A stretch of DNA of 64,000 bases from Proluteimonas luteida (GTDB lineage: Bacteria > Pseudomonadota > Gammaproteobacteria > Xanthomonadales > Xanthomonadaceae), in NCBI RefSeq assembly GCF_021191695.1, contig NZ_JAIWPT010000018.1:1-64000 (forward strand). The letters run 5' to 3'. How positions within the stretch are numbered: position 1 is the first letter of the stretch; each line of letters begins with the position of its first letter. This document shows positions 47,989 through 56,925 of the stretch, piece after piece. Below the pieces are notes generated by a model, which searched no databases, was not told where the DNA came from, and saw nothing but the letters and a program-made list of their open reading frames with translations. A program made the translations under genes and the position numbers.

Positions 47989-49407
47989 CTACAGGAACGA
48001 ATCGGCCAGCCGGGCGATGCCCTCCACGCTGCGTTTCCATGCCGGGCGGCGGCGCCAGGTGGCGGGGGACAGCACCTCGGCATCGGCCAGGTAGTCGGCT
48101 TCGATGCCGCGCATCCGTGCCACCACGTCCGGGTCGTAGCACAGCAGGCCGATCTCGGCGTTGAGCGCGAAGGAGCGGATGTCGAGGTTGATCGAGCCCA
48201 CCAGCGCGACCTCGTCGTCGACGCTCAGGTGCTTGGCGTGCAGGAAGCGCGGGCGGTGCAGGGCGATCTTCACCCCGCAGGCCAGCAGTTCCTCGTAGCT
48301 GGCGTGCTGGGCCAGCGCGGTCAGGCGCTGGTTGTTGCTCGCCGACAGGATCAGCTGCACGTCCACGCCCGACAGCGCGGCGATCCGCATCGCCCCGGCG
48401 ATCGCGTCGTCGGGCACGAAATAGGGCGTGGTCAGCACCACCCGCCGCCGCGCCAGGTGGATCAGGGTGACGATGCTGTCGGCCGCGTTGGGGAACGGAT
48501 AGGCCGGCCCGCTGGGCAGCAGCTGGCAGGCCACGTCGTCGGCGTGGGCCGGGCGCACCGGCGACACCGCCAGCACCTCGCCGGTCTCCAGGTACCAGTC
48601 GCTGGCGAACACCGCCTCCAGGTGGGCGACGATCGGGCCGTGCACGCGGGCCACCAGCTCGCGGTTGGGGACGCCGGGGATGAAGACCGCATCGGCGAGG
48701 TTCTGCGAACCCACGTGCGCCACGCCGTCGTCGATCACCGCGATCTTGCGGTGGTTGCGCAGGTCGGCACGGCCGCTGCGGCGCCAGCGCAGGCCGCCGG
48801 GCAGCATCGCGTGGACCTGCACGCCCGCGCGCTGCAGGCGCTTGCGGTAGCGGCGCAGGCCGCGCTTGGCGCCGACCGCGTCCAGCAGCACCCGGCACTG
48901 CACGCCGCGCGCGGCCGCGCGTTCGAGCGCCTGCACCGCGGCCTCGCCGACCGCATCGTCGAACATCAGGTAGTACAGCAGGTGCACGCGCGTGGTGGCG
49001 CCGTCGATGTCGTCGAGCAGCGCCTGCAGCGTGCCGTCGTAGTCGTCGAGCAGGGTCACGCCGTTGCCGCGCACCGGCATGAACGCGCCCAGCCGCTCCA
49101 CCAGCGGCACCGTCTCGCTGGCCACGCTGTCGGCCGGCGGTGTCCAGTGCCACGCCGCCTGCGCCAGTTGCCCCTCGCGGATCGCCACCGAGGCGTCGGA
49201 CTGCCGGCGCACCCGCTCGCGCGACAGCCACGGGTGGCCCAGCAGCAGGTACAGCGGCAGGCCCAGCAGTGGCAGGAATCCGATCAGCAGCAACCAGCTG
49301 CGCGCCGCCGCCGGCCGCGTGCGCGCCGGGATCCACAGCAGTGCGGCAATGCGGATCGTCCAGTCGACGATCAGGATCCACAGGCCCAGGTTCAGCGATT
49401 CGCTCAT
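47989..49407 (-). CDS. cls: Cardiolipin synthase (phospholipase D family)
   Basis: 472 residues. Two N-terminal membrane helices (LWILIVDWTIRIAALLWI; LLLIGFLPLLGLPLYLLLG) and two HKD active sites: NHRKIAVIDDG and LHAKHLSVDDEVALVGSINLD. It joins phosphatidylglycerol into cardiolipin at the inner membrane. The ATG at 49407 (MSESLNLGLWILIVDW) matches family starts; a longer frame to 49743 is not coding-like. Confidence 0.94.
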   Translation of the reverse strand: MSESLNLGLWILIVDWTIRIAALLWIPARTRPAAARSWLLLIGFLPLLGLPLYLLLGHPWLSRERVRRQSDASVAIREGQLAQAAWHWTPPADSVASETVPLVERLGAFMPVRGNGVTLLDDYDGTLQALLDDIDGATTRVHLLYYLMFDDAVGEAAVQALERAAARGVQCRVLLDAVGAKRGLRRYRKRLQRAGVQVHAMLPGGLRWRRSGRADLRNHRKIAVIDDGVAHVGSQNLADAVFIPGVPNRELVARVHGPIVAHLEAVFASDWYLETGEVLAVSPVRPAHADDVACQLLPSGPAYPFPNAADSIVTLIHLARRRVVLTTPYFVPDDAIAGAMRIAALSGVDVQLILSASNNQRLTALAQHASYEELLACGVKIALHRPRFLHAKHLSVDDEVALVGSINLDIRSFALNAEIGLLCYDPDVVARMRGIEADYLADAEVLSPATWRRRPAWKRSVEGIARLADSFL

Positions 49408-49801
49408 GCGCCGATTCTGCGGGCCGGATGCGATGCTGGCAAAAGCGCCGGTGACCAGTGGCACCGATTCAAGCAAAACGTTCAAGCCCAATGCGCACGC
49501 TCCGACATGCCCACGCAGGCGGACATCAGCGTCTTTCATGGGCGCCCAGCGGCTCGAGGTCACTTGGATGCCCGCCTGCGCGGGCATGACGGCACCAGGT
49601 CGGCGCCACTCGCCGGTGACGTGCGGATCCGGGCACCTCTCCCGCCTGCGGGCATTGCGCCCTTCACGGGTGTGAGGTCGGCGCATCGCGCCGGGGGAGG
49701 GCATGGCACGCCACGCCGCGTTCGGACCGGACGCGGCGCCCACCGTCGCGCGGGACAGGGCCCGGTGACCGCCCTCGCGCGGCGTTCCTCGGCCCGGAAC
49801 G
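49408..49801. other. Gene-free region with dispersed repeats
   Basis: Holds a short hairpin repeat (8-bp stem, 49568-49587, ATGCCCGC arms) and a 26-bp sequence at 49647-49672 that recurs identically inside the MITE-like element at 55562-55587. No convincing ORF is seen in 49408-49901. Confidence 0.6.
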
Positions 49802-49829
49802 ACGAAACCCGCCTTGCGGCGGGTTTCGT
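49802..49829 (-). terminator. Terminator downstream of rpmBG
   Basis: Perfect 12-bp stem ACGAAACCCGCC (49802-49813), loop TTGC, complement 49818-49829, located 72 bp after the rpmG stop. The U-tract is short on the minus strand, so efficiency is uncertain. Confidence 0.7.
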
Positions 49830-49901
49830 GCGGAGGCGCCGGGTCCGCCTGCGCGGAGGCGCCTTCGGGGCATCCACGCGCTGCGCGCGTGGGCCGTCAG
49901 G

Positions 49902-50066
49902 TCACTTGATCTTGCCTTCCTTGTAGATCACGTGCTTGCGGACGACGGGATCGTACTTCTTGATCTCCATCTTGCCGGGGGTGTTCTTCTTGTTCTTGTC
50001 CGTCGTGTAGAAATGCCCGGTGTTGGCCGAGGAAATCAGACGGATCTTGTCGCGCTTGCCTGCCAT
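49902..50066 (-). CDS. rpmG: 50S ribosomal protein L33
   Basis: 54 residues, [20 protein letters not shown] at the start and [17 protein letters not shown] at the end, the full L33 sequence pattern without the Cys zinc motifs (C- type). It lies 13 bp after rpmB on the same strand, the usual rpmBG operon. Confidence 0.97.
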   Translation of the reverse strand: MAGKRDKIRLISSANTGHFYTTDKNKKNTPGKMEIKKYDPVVRKHVIYKEGKIK

Positions 50067-50079
50067 GATGCTCTACTCC

Positions 50080-50316
50080 TCAGACCTTCTCGCCACGGGC
50101 ACGGAGCTCGGCGATCACGGCGTCGATGCCGTTCTTGTCGATGGTGCGCAGGGCCTTGGTGGAAACACGCAGCTTGATCCAGCGGTTCTCGCTGGCGACC
50201 CAGAACCGGCGCTCGTGCAGGTTCGGCAGGAAGCGGCGGCGGGTCTTGTTCATGGCGTGCGAGACGTTGTTGCCGGTCGTCGTACGCTTGCCGGTGACTT
50301 GGCATACTCGGGACAT
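50080..50316 (-). CDS. rpmB: 50S ribosomal protein L28
   Basis: 78 residues starting [20 protein letters not shown], with [20 protein letters not shown] in the centre, a complete L28. GAGGTGC precedes the ATG. First gene of rpmBG. Confidence 0.98.
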   Translation of the reverse strand: MSRVCQVTGKRTTTGNNVSHAMNKTRRRFLPNLHERRFWVASENRWIKLRVSTKALRTIDKNGIDAVIAELRARGEKV

Positions 50317-50721
50317 TACGCACCTCGAATGTGATTGATATCGCCCTTAGCCAGGGAGATGGCGGCCCCGATGGCCTGGGCCATCGCGCGGAACGGGAAG
50401 AAGGCTCGCCACACCGCTGCCGGGAACCGCGCTTCCGGGAGGCAGGTCAGGCCATGTTTCCATGGGCTGGACGCAACGAGCCGGCCATTGTCCTGAAATT
50501 CCCCTTGCCGCGCAAGGCCTTGGCGGTTGGCGCGCTGGTTGGGCATCGCCCTATGGGATTGTGATCGGGACGCTACCTGCCTGTAGGGGCGGCCTGGCCG
50601 CGATCGGGATCGCCGGGACTCATCGCGCCCAAGGGGCGCTCCTGCCAATGGGATCGTGACGGGACGCGCGCCGCCCCACAGGAGCGATCTCTGGCCGCGA
50701 TCGGGGAGATGGGGCGGCCGC
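50317..50721. other. Gene-free region with short dispersed repeats
   Basis: Contains the rpmB upstream region and two partial copies of a xanthomonad-type short repeat (CTGTAGGGGCGGC...GGCCGCGATCGGG around 50579-50616; ACAGGAGCGATC...GGCCGCGATCGGGG around 50672-50706). No gene is supported. Confidence 0.55.
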
Positions 50722-51438
50722 CTATGGCGCAGGCCGGCTCCGCTTGCGTGCCCGCGGCTTCGAGCGCGGTCTGGTACCGGCCGCCTGTGGCGTTTCCCCG
50801 CCCGCCAGCACGCCGGCGTCGTGCATCGTCTCCAGCCATGACAGCGTGTCGACGTAGGCCAGGAAGTGCTGCAGGTAGTCCGGCGACAGCGTGCGCATCA
50901 GGGCCAGCGACCGGTGCGCGAGTGCGCCGGAGTTCAGCGGGCCGGCGCCGGTCGGGGCCGGCGCCAGCGATTCGCGGACCTGGCTGCGGATGCGCAGCGT
51001 CGACCAGAGCGCGCGGAAGTCCTCGAGTGCGGGCAGCTCGGGATACGGCGACGGCGCTTCCGCATTCGTGGCAGCGACGCGCGCGCGCGCGGTCATGCCG
51101 TCGACCAGCGCGCCCAACGCGCCGCGTCGCGGGTCCGCGCTGCCTGCCGCGTCCGGTGCCCCCGGCAGGGCGGCTTTCGACCCGCCGTCGGCGCCCCGAG
51201 GCGGGTCGAGGCCCGCCCCGCGCGATGGGTCGCGGCGCGCGCGCGCGACATCGCGCGCATAGGCTTCGACCAGCGCACCGAGCCTTGCGTCCAGCGCGCG
51301 CCGCGCTTCGCCGTCGCGCCCGCCCGCGCGTCGGTGCAGCGCCGCGATCCGATGGAAGCGCAGCGGGTCCATGCGATCGGCGCCCTGCGCGCGCCAGCCG
51401 TCCAGCACCGCCGCGATGTCGGTGCCGTCAGCGAGCAT
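50722..51438 (-). CDS. DUF2894 family protein
   Basis: 238 residues, soluble. A low-complexity Arg/Ala/Gly-rich middle (60-120) is followed by LEDFRALWSTLRIRSQVRES and YLQHFLAYVDTLSWLETMHD, then a basic tail. It resembles DUF2894 proteins encoded with DUF802/OmpA pairs. It overlaps the OmpA-domain gene by 11 nt and is last in the four-gene operon. Function unknown. Confidence 0.78.
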   Translation of the reverse strand: MLADGTDIAAVLDGWRAQGADRMDPLRFHRIAALHRRAGGRDGEARRALDARLGALVEAYARDVARARRDPSRGAGLDPPRGADGGSKAALPGAPDAAGSADPRRGALGALVDGMTARARVAATNAEAPSPYPELPALEDFRALWSTLRIRSQVRESLAPAPTGAGPLNSGALAHRSLALMRTLSPDYLQHFLAYVDTLSWLETMHDAGVLAGGETPQAAGTRPRSKPRARKRSRPAP

Positions 51439-52072
51439 CGATCTTGGCGGCGGACTGCCGCCGCGGCACCGGCGCCATCTCGACGCGCCGGTTCTGCGCG
51501 CGGCCCTCGGCGTCGTCGTTGGAGCCCACCGGCTGCTGGGCGCCGAACGCGGCCGCGAACACCGAGTCGGCGGGCACGCCCTCGGCGATCAGCGCGCGGG
51601 TGACGGTCAGCGCGCGCTGCGCCGACAGCTCCCAGTTGTCGGCGAAGCGGTTGCCGTCGCGGACCAGCCGGTCGTCGGTGAACCCGCTGACCATCAGGAT
51701 CTCGTCGCGTGCGGCCAGGTATTCCGACAGCGGCCCGGCCAGGCTGCGCAGCAGCTCGCGGCCCTCGGGCTGCAGCTGGTCGGAGGCGAGCGCGAACAGC
51801 ACGCTGCCGCGGATGCCGATGCGGCCGTCGACCAGGGTGATGCGGCCGGCGGCCAGCGGCGCCGCCAGCGCCTGTTCCAGGGTCTCGCGCCGGCGGGTCT
51901 CGGCCTCGCGCTGGGCGACCTCCTCGTCGAGCTTGAGTTCGAGCTGCAGCTGCACGCCGATCACGCCGACCAGGATCAGCACGAACGCGCCCAGCAGCAC
52001 CGACATCAGGTCGCCGAACGCGGCCCAGACCGGCGCGGTCGAATCGGCGTCGCCGTCGAGTTCCACGCTCAT
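51428..52072 (-). CDS. MotB/OmpA-domain membrane protein (ZorB-like)
   Basis: 214 residues: one N-terminal membrane helix (AFGDLMSVLLGAFVLILVGVIGVQL) followed by a short coiled coil and a C-terminal OmpA peptidoglycan-binding domain (ILMVSGFTDDRLV, NWELSAQRALTVTRALIAEGVP, GRAQNRRVEMAPV). This is MotB/ZorB topology. The Asp in FGDLM near the helix start is placed like the proton/sodium-carrying Asp of MotB. It overlaps the MotA-like gene by 4 nt, strongly suggesting a stator-type complex. Confidence 0.85.
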   Translation of the reverse strand: MSVELDGDADSTAPVWAAFGDLMSVLLGAFVLILVGVIGVQLQLELKLDEEVAQREAETRRRETLEQALAAPLAAGRITLVDGRIGIRGSVLFALASDQLQPEGRELLRSLAGPLSEYLAARDEILMVSGFTDDRLVRDGNRFADNWELSAQRALTVTRALIAEGVPADSVFAAAFGAQQPVGSNDDAEGRAQNRRVEMAPVPRRQSAAKIDAR

Positions 52073-54435
52073 GCCGCGTCGGCCTGCCGCCCGCCCAGCT
52101 GCTGCAGGTCCTCGATGATCTGCTTCTGCGCCAGCACGCTGAGGTCGACGACCTCGCGCGCCTGCGCCACGTAGTACGCCAGCTGCTCGTCGCTGCGCGC
52201 CAGCGATTTCTCCAGCGCGTCCTCGATGCCCTGCAGCCGCGCCGCCAGCCGGTCGTTGGAGTCGCCGAATACCGCGACCGCCGCGCCGAAGGCCTCGCCG
52301 AGGCTGGCCACGTCGACCGCGCCGGCCGTGAGCTGGGCGGCCACCCCGTCGAGCTTGCCGGTCTCGGCGGCGATGTGGTCGGTGAAGCGGGTGCCGACGC
52401 GCTCCAGCAGGTCCGCCGACGTCGCCACCAGCGCGTCGATCGCCGCGCGCTGCTCGGTCGAGGCGTGGTTGACGGCGCTGAGCAGCGTGTCGAGCGTCGA
52501 CATCATCTGCGTGCGCTCCTCCAGCATCGCGGTGTCGCGGACCATGCTGTCGGACAGTGTCCGGCGCAGTTCGGCGATGACCTCGGCGGCGGCGCGCGGC
52601 GCTTCCGACGCCGCGTCCACGAGCCGCGAGATCTCGGCGATGGTGTCGCTGGCATGCGCCCGGGTCTGCGCTGCGATGGCATCGGCGGTGGTGGCCAGCG
52701 TTTCGCCGATCGCCTGCTGCTGGCGCGTGGTCTCGGCGCCGGCCTGCGCCCAGTCCTCGCGCAGCGCCGCGCCCATCGCGGCCAGGCTGTCGGTCCAGGC
52801 CGCCAGGCGCTGCCCGTCGCGTTCGGCCAGTGCCGCCTGCAGTTGCGCATGCGACTGGTCGACGCTGCGCAGCAGCGACGCGGATTGGCTCTCGAACGTC
52901 GCCGCGGCCGCCGCCAATGCCTGCTGTTGCTGGCGGCCGAACGCGTCGTTGGCCGCAGCCTGCTGCGACAGTGCCTGCTGCCAGGCGCCGGCGACGTGGC
53001 TGGCGGTCGCGTCGAGGCGGCTGGCGACGCCGTCGACCAGCGCGGCCGCACGCTGCTCGAAGGACGCGCCGAAGCCGTCCAGGGTGCCGCGCAGGTCGTC
53101 GGTCAGCGCCGCATGCGTCGCCTGCTGCGCGGCCAGTGCCTGCTGCCAGCGCTCGGCGACGGTTGCGGTGGACGCCTCGAAGCCGCGCGTAAGCGTCTGC
53201 AGCTGCCGCTCGACGGCGCTGCTCACGGTCTGCTGCAAGGCGTCGGCCTGCGTCGCGGTGGCATCCAGGCGTGCGCCGACCGCGTCCAGCAGCCCGCCCG
53301 CGCGTCGTTCGAAGCTCGCGTTGAAGGCATCGAGCGCGCCGCGCAAATTGCCGGCCAGGGTCTCGTTCGACGCGGTCTGCCCGTCCAGGGCCTGCTGCCA
53401 GCGCCCGGTCACGGTCGTGGTCGAGGCCTCGAAGCCTGCGGTCAGCGCCTGCAGCTGGCGGTCGACGGCATCGGCGACCGTGGCCTGCAGCGCCGCGGTC
53501 TCGCGCGCCAGCGCGGCCATCGTCGTCTCGAACACCGGCTGCAGCGCTGCGCTCGCGGCGCGCGCGCTCTCGGTGACGCTGGCCTGCAGCGTGCGTTCCA
53601 CCGACGCGGCCAGCTGCGTGTAGGCGGCCTCGGTACGGCCGTGGAACGCGTCCTGGCGCGCGTCCAGCCGTTCGCCCGCGGCCAGGCTCTGCTGTTCGAT
53701 CGTCGCCATCATCGCCTGCAGCCGTTCGACCAGCACCGGCATCACCTCGGTCTGCCGTTGCAGCAGGCGCAGAGTTTCCTCGCGCTGGTGCGCCTGCGAA
53801 TGCACGCGCAGCACGGTCGCGGCGGCCGCGTCCAGCCGCTGCACCGCGCCTGTCCGTTCGCGCCGCAGCAGCGCCGACAGCAGGCCCAGCATCGCCGAGG
53901 TCGCGATGCCGGCGATCGACGTGCCGAACGCGAAGCCCAGGCCCTTGACCGGCGCGGCCAGCGAATCGCGGATCGCTTGCAGGTCGGTCGCCGTCTCCAG
54001 CGCCATGCCGGTGCCGCGCAGCATCAGCATCATGCCCAGCAGCGTGCCCAGCATGCCCAGCAGCACCAGCATGCCGACCAGGTACGGCGTCAGCGCCGGC
54101 ACCGGCAGCGCGACACGCTCGCCCTCGATGCGCAGGCGCACCGCGTTGCGCAGGCTCGGGTCCAGCCGGTCCAGCCAGTCGTCGAGGGACGGCGGCGGTT
54201 CGGCCAGCATGTCGACGGCGCCCGCCAGCGTGGACGTGGCCTGCCGGTAGCGGTACAGCTCCAGACCGCCGGCGACATAACAGGCGCCGATCAGCAGCGT
54301 GACCGCGAGCGCCAGCGCGTTGGTGCCGGCATAGCCGACGGCGATCCAGCCAACCACGGCCAGGCCGAGCGCGAAGACGAGGGCGGGGACAACGGAGGAA
54401 CTACGAAGACTTGAGGGCATGATGTACTGCGTCAA
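52069..54435 (-). CDS. MotA/TolQ-like protein with long coiled-coil tail (DUF802; ZorA-like)
   Basis: About 788 residues. Membrane helices lie at about 17-60 and 115-190 (VGMLVLLGMLGTLLGMMLML; GLGFAFGTSIAGIATSAMLG, the ExbB/MotA-like core). A cytoplasmic helical tail of about 580 residues contains two clear about 100-residue repeats (VDRQLQALTAGFEAST...; VERQLQTLTRGFEAST...) plus weaker ones. The layout equals ZorA, whose long tail projects into the cytoplasm. The start is either TTG 54435 (TTGA overlap with the previous gene) or ATG 54420. Confidence 0.85.
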   Translation of the reverse strand: MTQYIMPSSLRSSSVVPALVFALGLAVVGWIAVGYAGTNALALAVTLLIGACYVAGGLELYRYRQATSTLAGAVDMLAEPPPSLDDWLDRLDPSLRNAVRLRIEGERVALPVPALTPYLVGMLVLLGMLGTLLGMMLMLRGTGMALETATDLQAIRDSLAAPVKGLGFAFGTSIAGIATSAMLGLLSALLRRERTGAVQRLDAAAATVLRVHSQAHQREETLRLLQRQTEVMPVLVERLQAMMATIEQQSLAAGERLDARQDAFHGRTEAAYTQLAASVERTLQASVTESARAASAALQPVFETTMAALARETAALQATVADAVDRQLQALTAGFEASTTTVTGRWQQALDGQTASNETLAGNLRGALDAFNASFERRAGGLLDAVGARLDATATQADALQQTVSSAVERQLQTLTRGFEASTATVAERWQQALAAQQATHAALTDDLRGTLDGFGASFEQRAAALVDGVASRLDATASHVAGAWQQALSQQAAANDAFGRQQQQALAAAAATFESQSASLLRSVDQSHAQLQAALAERDGQRLAAWTDSLAAMGAALREDWAQAGAETTRQQQAIGETLATTADAIAAQTRAHASDTIAEISRLVDAASEAPRAAAEVIAELRRTLSDSMVRDTAMLEERTQMMSTLDTLLSAVNHASTEQRAAIDALVATSADLLERVGTRFTDHIAAETGKLDGVAAQLTAGAVDVASLGEAFGAAVAVFGDSNDRLAARLQGIEDALEKSLARSDEQLAYYVAQAREVVDLSVLAQKQIIEDLQQLGGRQADAA

Positions 54436-55160
54436 TGGGCGCGAAGCGCTGCGAGCAGCCCTTCCACCGGTTGGAAACGGACATCCAGTTCGGCGAGCAG
54501 CACGCCCTGCATGTCCCTGCGAAAACCATCGAGCCAGGCCGCGGATGCGTCCGGACCCGCCTCGCCCGCGGCCGCCCGCAGCCGCTCGAAATGCGTCTCG
54601 AGCAGCGCCGGCACCGCCGCGAGCAGCGCATGCTCGCGCGGGCTCAATGCACCCTCCATGACCGCGTCCACTTCGGCCAGGCGTGCCATTTCCGCGGATT
54701 GCCGCGCAAGCCGGTCGCGCAGTTCCCCGCGCAGACGCCCCGTGGCCGCCAGCATCGACCGCTGCAGCGCCAGATGGCGTTGCCGGAACGGCGCGAAGTC
54801 GACCACGGCTTCCGCGCCATCGGGCGCCCCGTCTGCGGGCGTCGCGCCCTGCGGCTGCGGCACGGCCAGTTCCGGCGCACCGGCAATCGCGTCCAGCAAT
54901 GCGCTACGCGCCCGCGCGCAGGCCCCGGCGGCGTCGCGATCCACAACCGGGCCCGTGTCGGGCCCGGGTTCGGACGCAGGCGCATCCAGCACCTTCGACA
55001 GCGCCACCGCCCGGGTCCAGTCGATCCACTGGCTCAGCCGGTCCGCCAGCGCCGGGCCGGACTGCGGCATGTCGGCGTCGGTCAGGCGGGCAAGCAGCCG
55101 GACGAACGTCGGTCCGCGGACGGCGGGGCGGATGGGAGCTTCCACGATACGGCGGGCCAA
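54432..55160 (-). CDS. DUF3348 family protein
   Basis: 242 residues, soluble and helical (GPTFVRLLARLTDADMPQSG, LADRLSQWIDWTRAVALSKV, FAPFRQRHLALQRSMLAATG). It matches the DUF3348 family usually encoded first in DUF3348-DUF802-OmpA-DUF2894 operons. It overlaps the MotA-like gene by 4 nt. It may regulate or assemble the membrane complex; the role is unknown. Confidence 0.8.
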   Translation of the reverse strand: MARRIVEAPIRPAVRGPTFVRLLARLTDADMPQSGPALADRLSQWIDWTRAVALSKVLDAPASEPGPDTGPVVDRDAAGACARARSALLDAIAGAPELAVPQPQGATPADGAPDGAEAVVDFAPFRQRHLALQRSMLAATGRLRGELRDRLARQSAEMARLAEVDAVMEGALSPREHALLAAVPALLETHFERLRAAAGEAGPDASAAWLDGFRRDMQGVLLAELDVRFQPVEGLLAALRAH

Positions 55161-55524
55161 AAGACGGCCATTTTACAGGGTGGCGGAAGGCGGGGCCGAT
55201 CTGGTGCAGGTGGCGTGTGATCCGGGCTGTCGGGCCAGGGGGCGATCCCGGGGACATGGGCTTGGCTCTTCGGGCATGGCTGTGCCGCACCTCTCGGTTG
55301 TGCGGGCGACTTGCCGGACGAAGGGGCGGCTGGCCGGATTCTTATGTTGAGCGGTATGCGGGCGGATGCTAGCGTCGGGAGCAGAGGTCATCCGGGGAGG
55401 ATGGGTCGTGATTAGGCACACCAGTGATGCGGATGCAGGCCGGCTAGCCCGCTGGGGGGCGCCCGCCGCGTCAGATTGGGATTACACCCCTTTCTTGCAC
55501 ACCAGAATGTTGCCGAACAGGTTT
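55161..55524. other. Gene-free region left of the cassette array
   Basis: Upstream region of the DUF3348 operon and left flank of the integron array. No integrase gene and no attI could be recognised, and no ORF is convincing. Confidence 0.5.
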
Positions 55525-55703
55525 TCTGATTAGCACGAACCTTCAGTTCCCTTCCCCCGCATGCGGGCATTGCGCCCTTCACGGGTGGAAGGTGCCCGAA
55601 GGGCGGATGGGGGGCGCATGTCGTGGCCAGTATTTGCCCTCACCCCAACCCTCTCCCGCATGCGGGAGAGGGGGCACGCAACTGAGCGTTAGTGCTAATC
55701 AGG
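55525..55703. mobile_element. 179-bp MITE-like element with TIRs and 8-bp target duplication
   Basis: The ends are 24-bp terminal inverted repeats matching at 20 positions (left begins TCTGATTAGCAC, right ends GTGCTAATCAGG). The direct repeat ACAGGTTT flanks both sides (55517-55524 and 55704-55711). The inside holds a 26-bp sequence shared with 49647-49672 and a perfect 24-bp palindrome (55649-55672). There is no coding capacity, so it would move using a transposase from elsewhere. Confidence 0.8.
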
Positions 55704-55732
55704 ACAGGTTTTAGGCGCTTTGGAGGTTGAAC

Positions 55733-56032
55733 GTGATTTGGTGGTCAATTCCAATCGCAATTCTTGTCCTTAACGTCGTTGCCACTGCGGCGGTCTGTAG
55801 GAGCCACTACCCAACGATGCGGCACTTGGCATTTCAACTCGCCGTTGTTTGGCTTCTGCCAGTTTTCGGGGCTATCGGTCTGCTGCTGTTTGTGCGCAGC
55901 CAAAGCGCCTATGATCCAACCCGAGTCTTTGATCCGCTTTTCACGCCCGGCGACGGCAGCCAGCCACATCAAGGCTGGATTCCAACGCCATCTGACTTCA
56001 CGGGACCAGGAGATGGCGGCTCAAGTGACTAG
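55733..56032 (+). CDS. Integron cassette gene: small two-helix membrane protein
   Basis: 99 residues from GTG 55733 (GGAGG at ideal spacing; the TTG at 55727 is too close). Two hydrophobic helices (IPIAILVLNVVATAAVC; LAFQLAVVWLLPVFGAIGLLLFV) and a polar Pro/Gly-rich tail. This resembles phospholipase_D-nuclease-N-like or other short cassette-borne membrane proteins; no firm family. Lower GC than the core genes. An attC site starts 7 bp after the stop. Confidence 0.65.
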   Translation: MIWWSIPIAILVLNVVATAAVCRSHYPTMRHLAFQLAVVWLLPVFGAIGLLLFVRSQSAYDPTRVFDPLFTPGDGSQPHQGWIPTPSDFTGPGDGGSSD

Positions 56033-56038
56033 CGGCGC

Positions 56039-56098
56039 GCCCAACAATTCATTCAATCCGACGCCGCTTCGCGGCATGGCTTGACTCAGGCGTTAGCC
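56039..56098 (+). repeat. attC site 1
   Basis: 60 bp from R'' GCCCAAC to R' GTTAGCC, with an inner stem around CGCCGCTTCGCGGC. The central string ATTCA-TCCGACGCC recurs in most other sites. Confidence 0.9.
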
Positions 56099-56103
56099 CG
56101 CTC

Positions 56104-56457
56104 ATGATCAAGCATGCTGCCATTCCAGATTATCTTTCTGGCCTGGATGCGCGACCCGATAATGAGTCTGTGCTAGACCATTCCGCAATGGGGCTATTTG
56201 CTCACAGGCTAGCCGCCGGGCAAGCCACGATTGTTGCCCGCCGCTTCCATTCCCCGGGTGGGGCGCTCACGACAGACGATGAGGTGTTTGAGAAGCTGAC
56301 GGTCTGGTTCAAGAACTCACGACCGGAGTCAGGGGCTATCGCCATCGACAGTTCAGTGGTTGTGGTGTACGCAAAAGGTGGATCGGCGTGGTCTGAATCT
56401 GCCCATCATGGACTCGGATGCACGTCTCGGCCAGGTTGGCATCGGGATGCGCTTTGA
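56104..56457 (+). pseudogene. Cassette gene, probably frameshifted near 56385
   Basis: The frame from ATG 56104 is coding-like through TIVARRFHSPGGALTTDDEV and AIDSSVVVVYAKGG, then becomes a low-quality tail (HHGLGCTSRPGWHRDAL). In the +1-related frame, coding-like sequence resumes (LNLPIMDSDARLGQVGIGMR, FDGDRLAAVSAEFCTQCRPW) up to the attC. A single-base indel around 56380-56395 is the simplest explanation. The repaired product of about 135-150 residues has no family I recognise. Confidence 0.5.
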
Positions 56458-56513
56458 CGGCGACAGGCTCGCGGCAGTGAGTGCTGAGTTTTGCACGCAG
56501 TGCCGGCCATGGC

Positions 56514-56571
56514 GCCTGGTAATACATTCAAGCCGACGCCGCGTCTCGGCGGCTTAATTCAGGTGTTAGCG
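56514..56571 (+). repeat. attC site 2 (degenerate R'')
   Basis: R'' reads GCCTGGT instead of GCCTAAC; R' is GTTAGCG. The middle ATTCAAGCCGACGCCGC matches the other sites. Confidence 0.8.
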
Positions 56572-56574
56572 CCC

Positions 56575-56925
56575 ATGCTCATTTCATTGCTATTTTTGGC
56601 TGCGTTTCAGGATCCGTTGGCAAGCGACCCGGGGAATGGGGACGCTCCACCTGGTATTTTGAGATCGGAGCCGGTCATCATCCCGCCAGACTTTTGCATC
56701 ATGTACACGGACCGAGAAACAACCTGTGCTGCAGACGTGTCATTCGAGATTCTCACGGATGGAACGGTCTCAAATATCGAGATCAACCGCTCGTCCCGAG
56801 TATGGGAGTGTGACCATGCGGTTGCTAGTTCAGTTCGCAGCCGGGTCTATGAGTTGTCTGGCGGCTTCAAGGTGCACAGCGAGCTGGTACAAAGTCAGAC
56901 TTGTAGAGCCCTGCTTGGGCGCTAA
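56575..56925 (+). CDS. Cassette gene: exported TonB-C-like protein
   Basis: 116 residues from ATG 56575, three bases after attC 2. Signal-like MLISLLFLAAF, then a TonB C-terminal-like pattern: CAADVSFEILTDGTVSNIEI, NRSSRVWECDHAVASSVRSR. It lacks the transmembrane anchor and Pro-rich span of true TonB, so it is a small periplasmic domain protein. The stop TAA is part of the R'' box of attC 3, a hallmark of integron cassettes. Confidence 0.65.
   Translation: MLISLLFLAAFQDPLASDPGNGDAPPGILRSEPVIIPPDFCIMYTDRETTCAADVSFEILTDGTVSNIEINRSSRVWECDHAVASSVRSRVYELSGGFKVHSELVQSQTCRALLGR

Noticed and set aside
55682..55694. A GCGTTAGTG string that looks like an attC R' box
   Set aside because: It is part of the right terminal inverted repeat of the MITE-like element, as shown by its match to the left end at 55525-55548.
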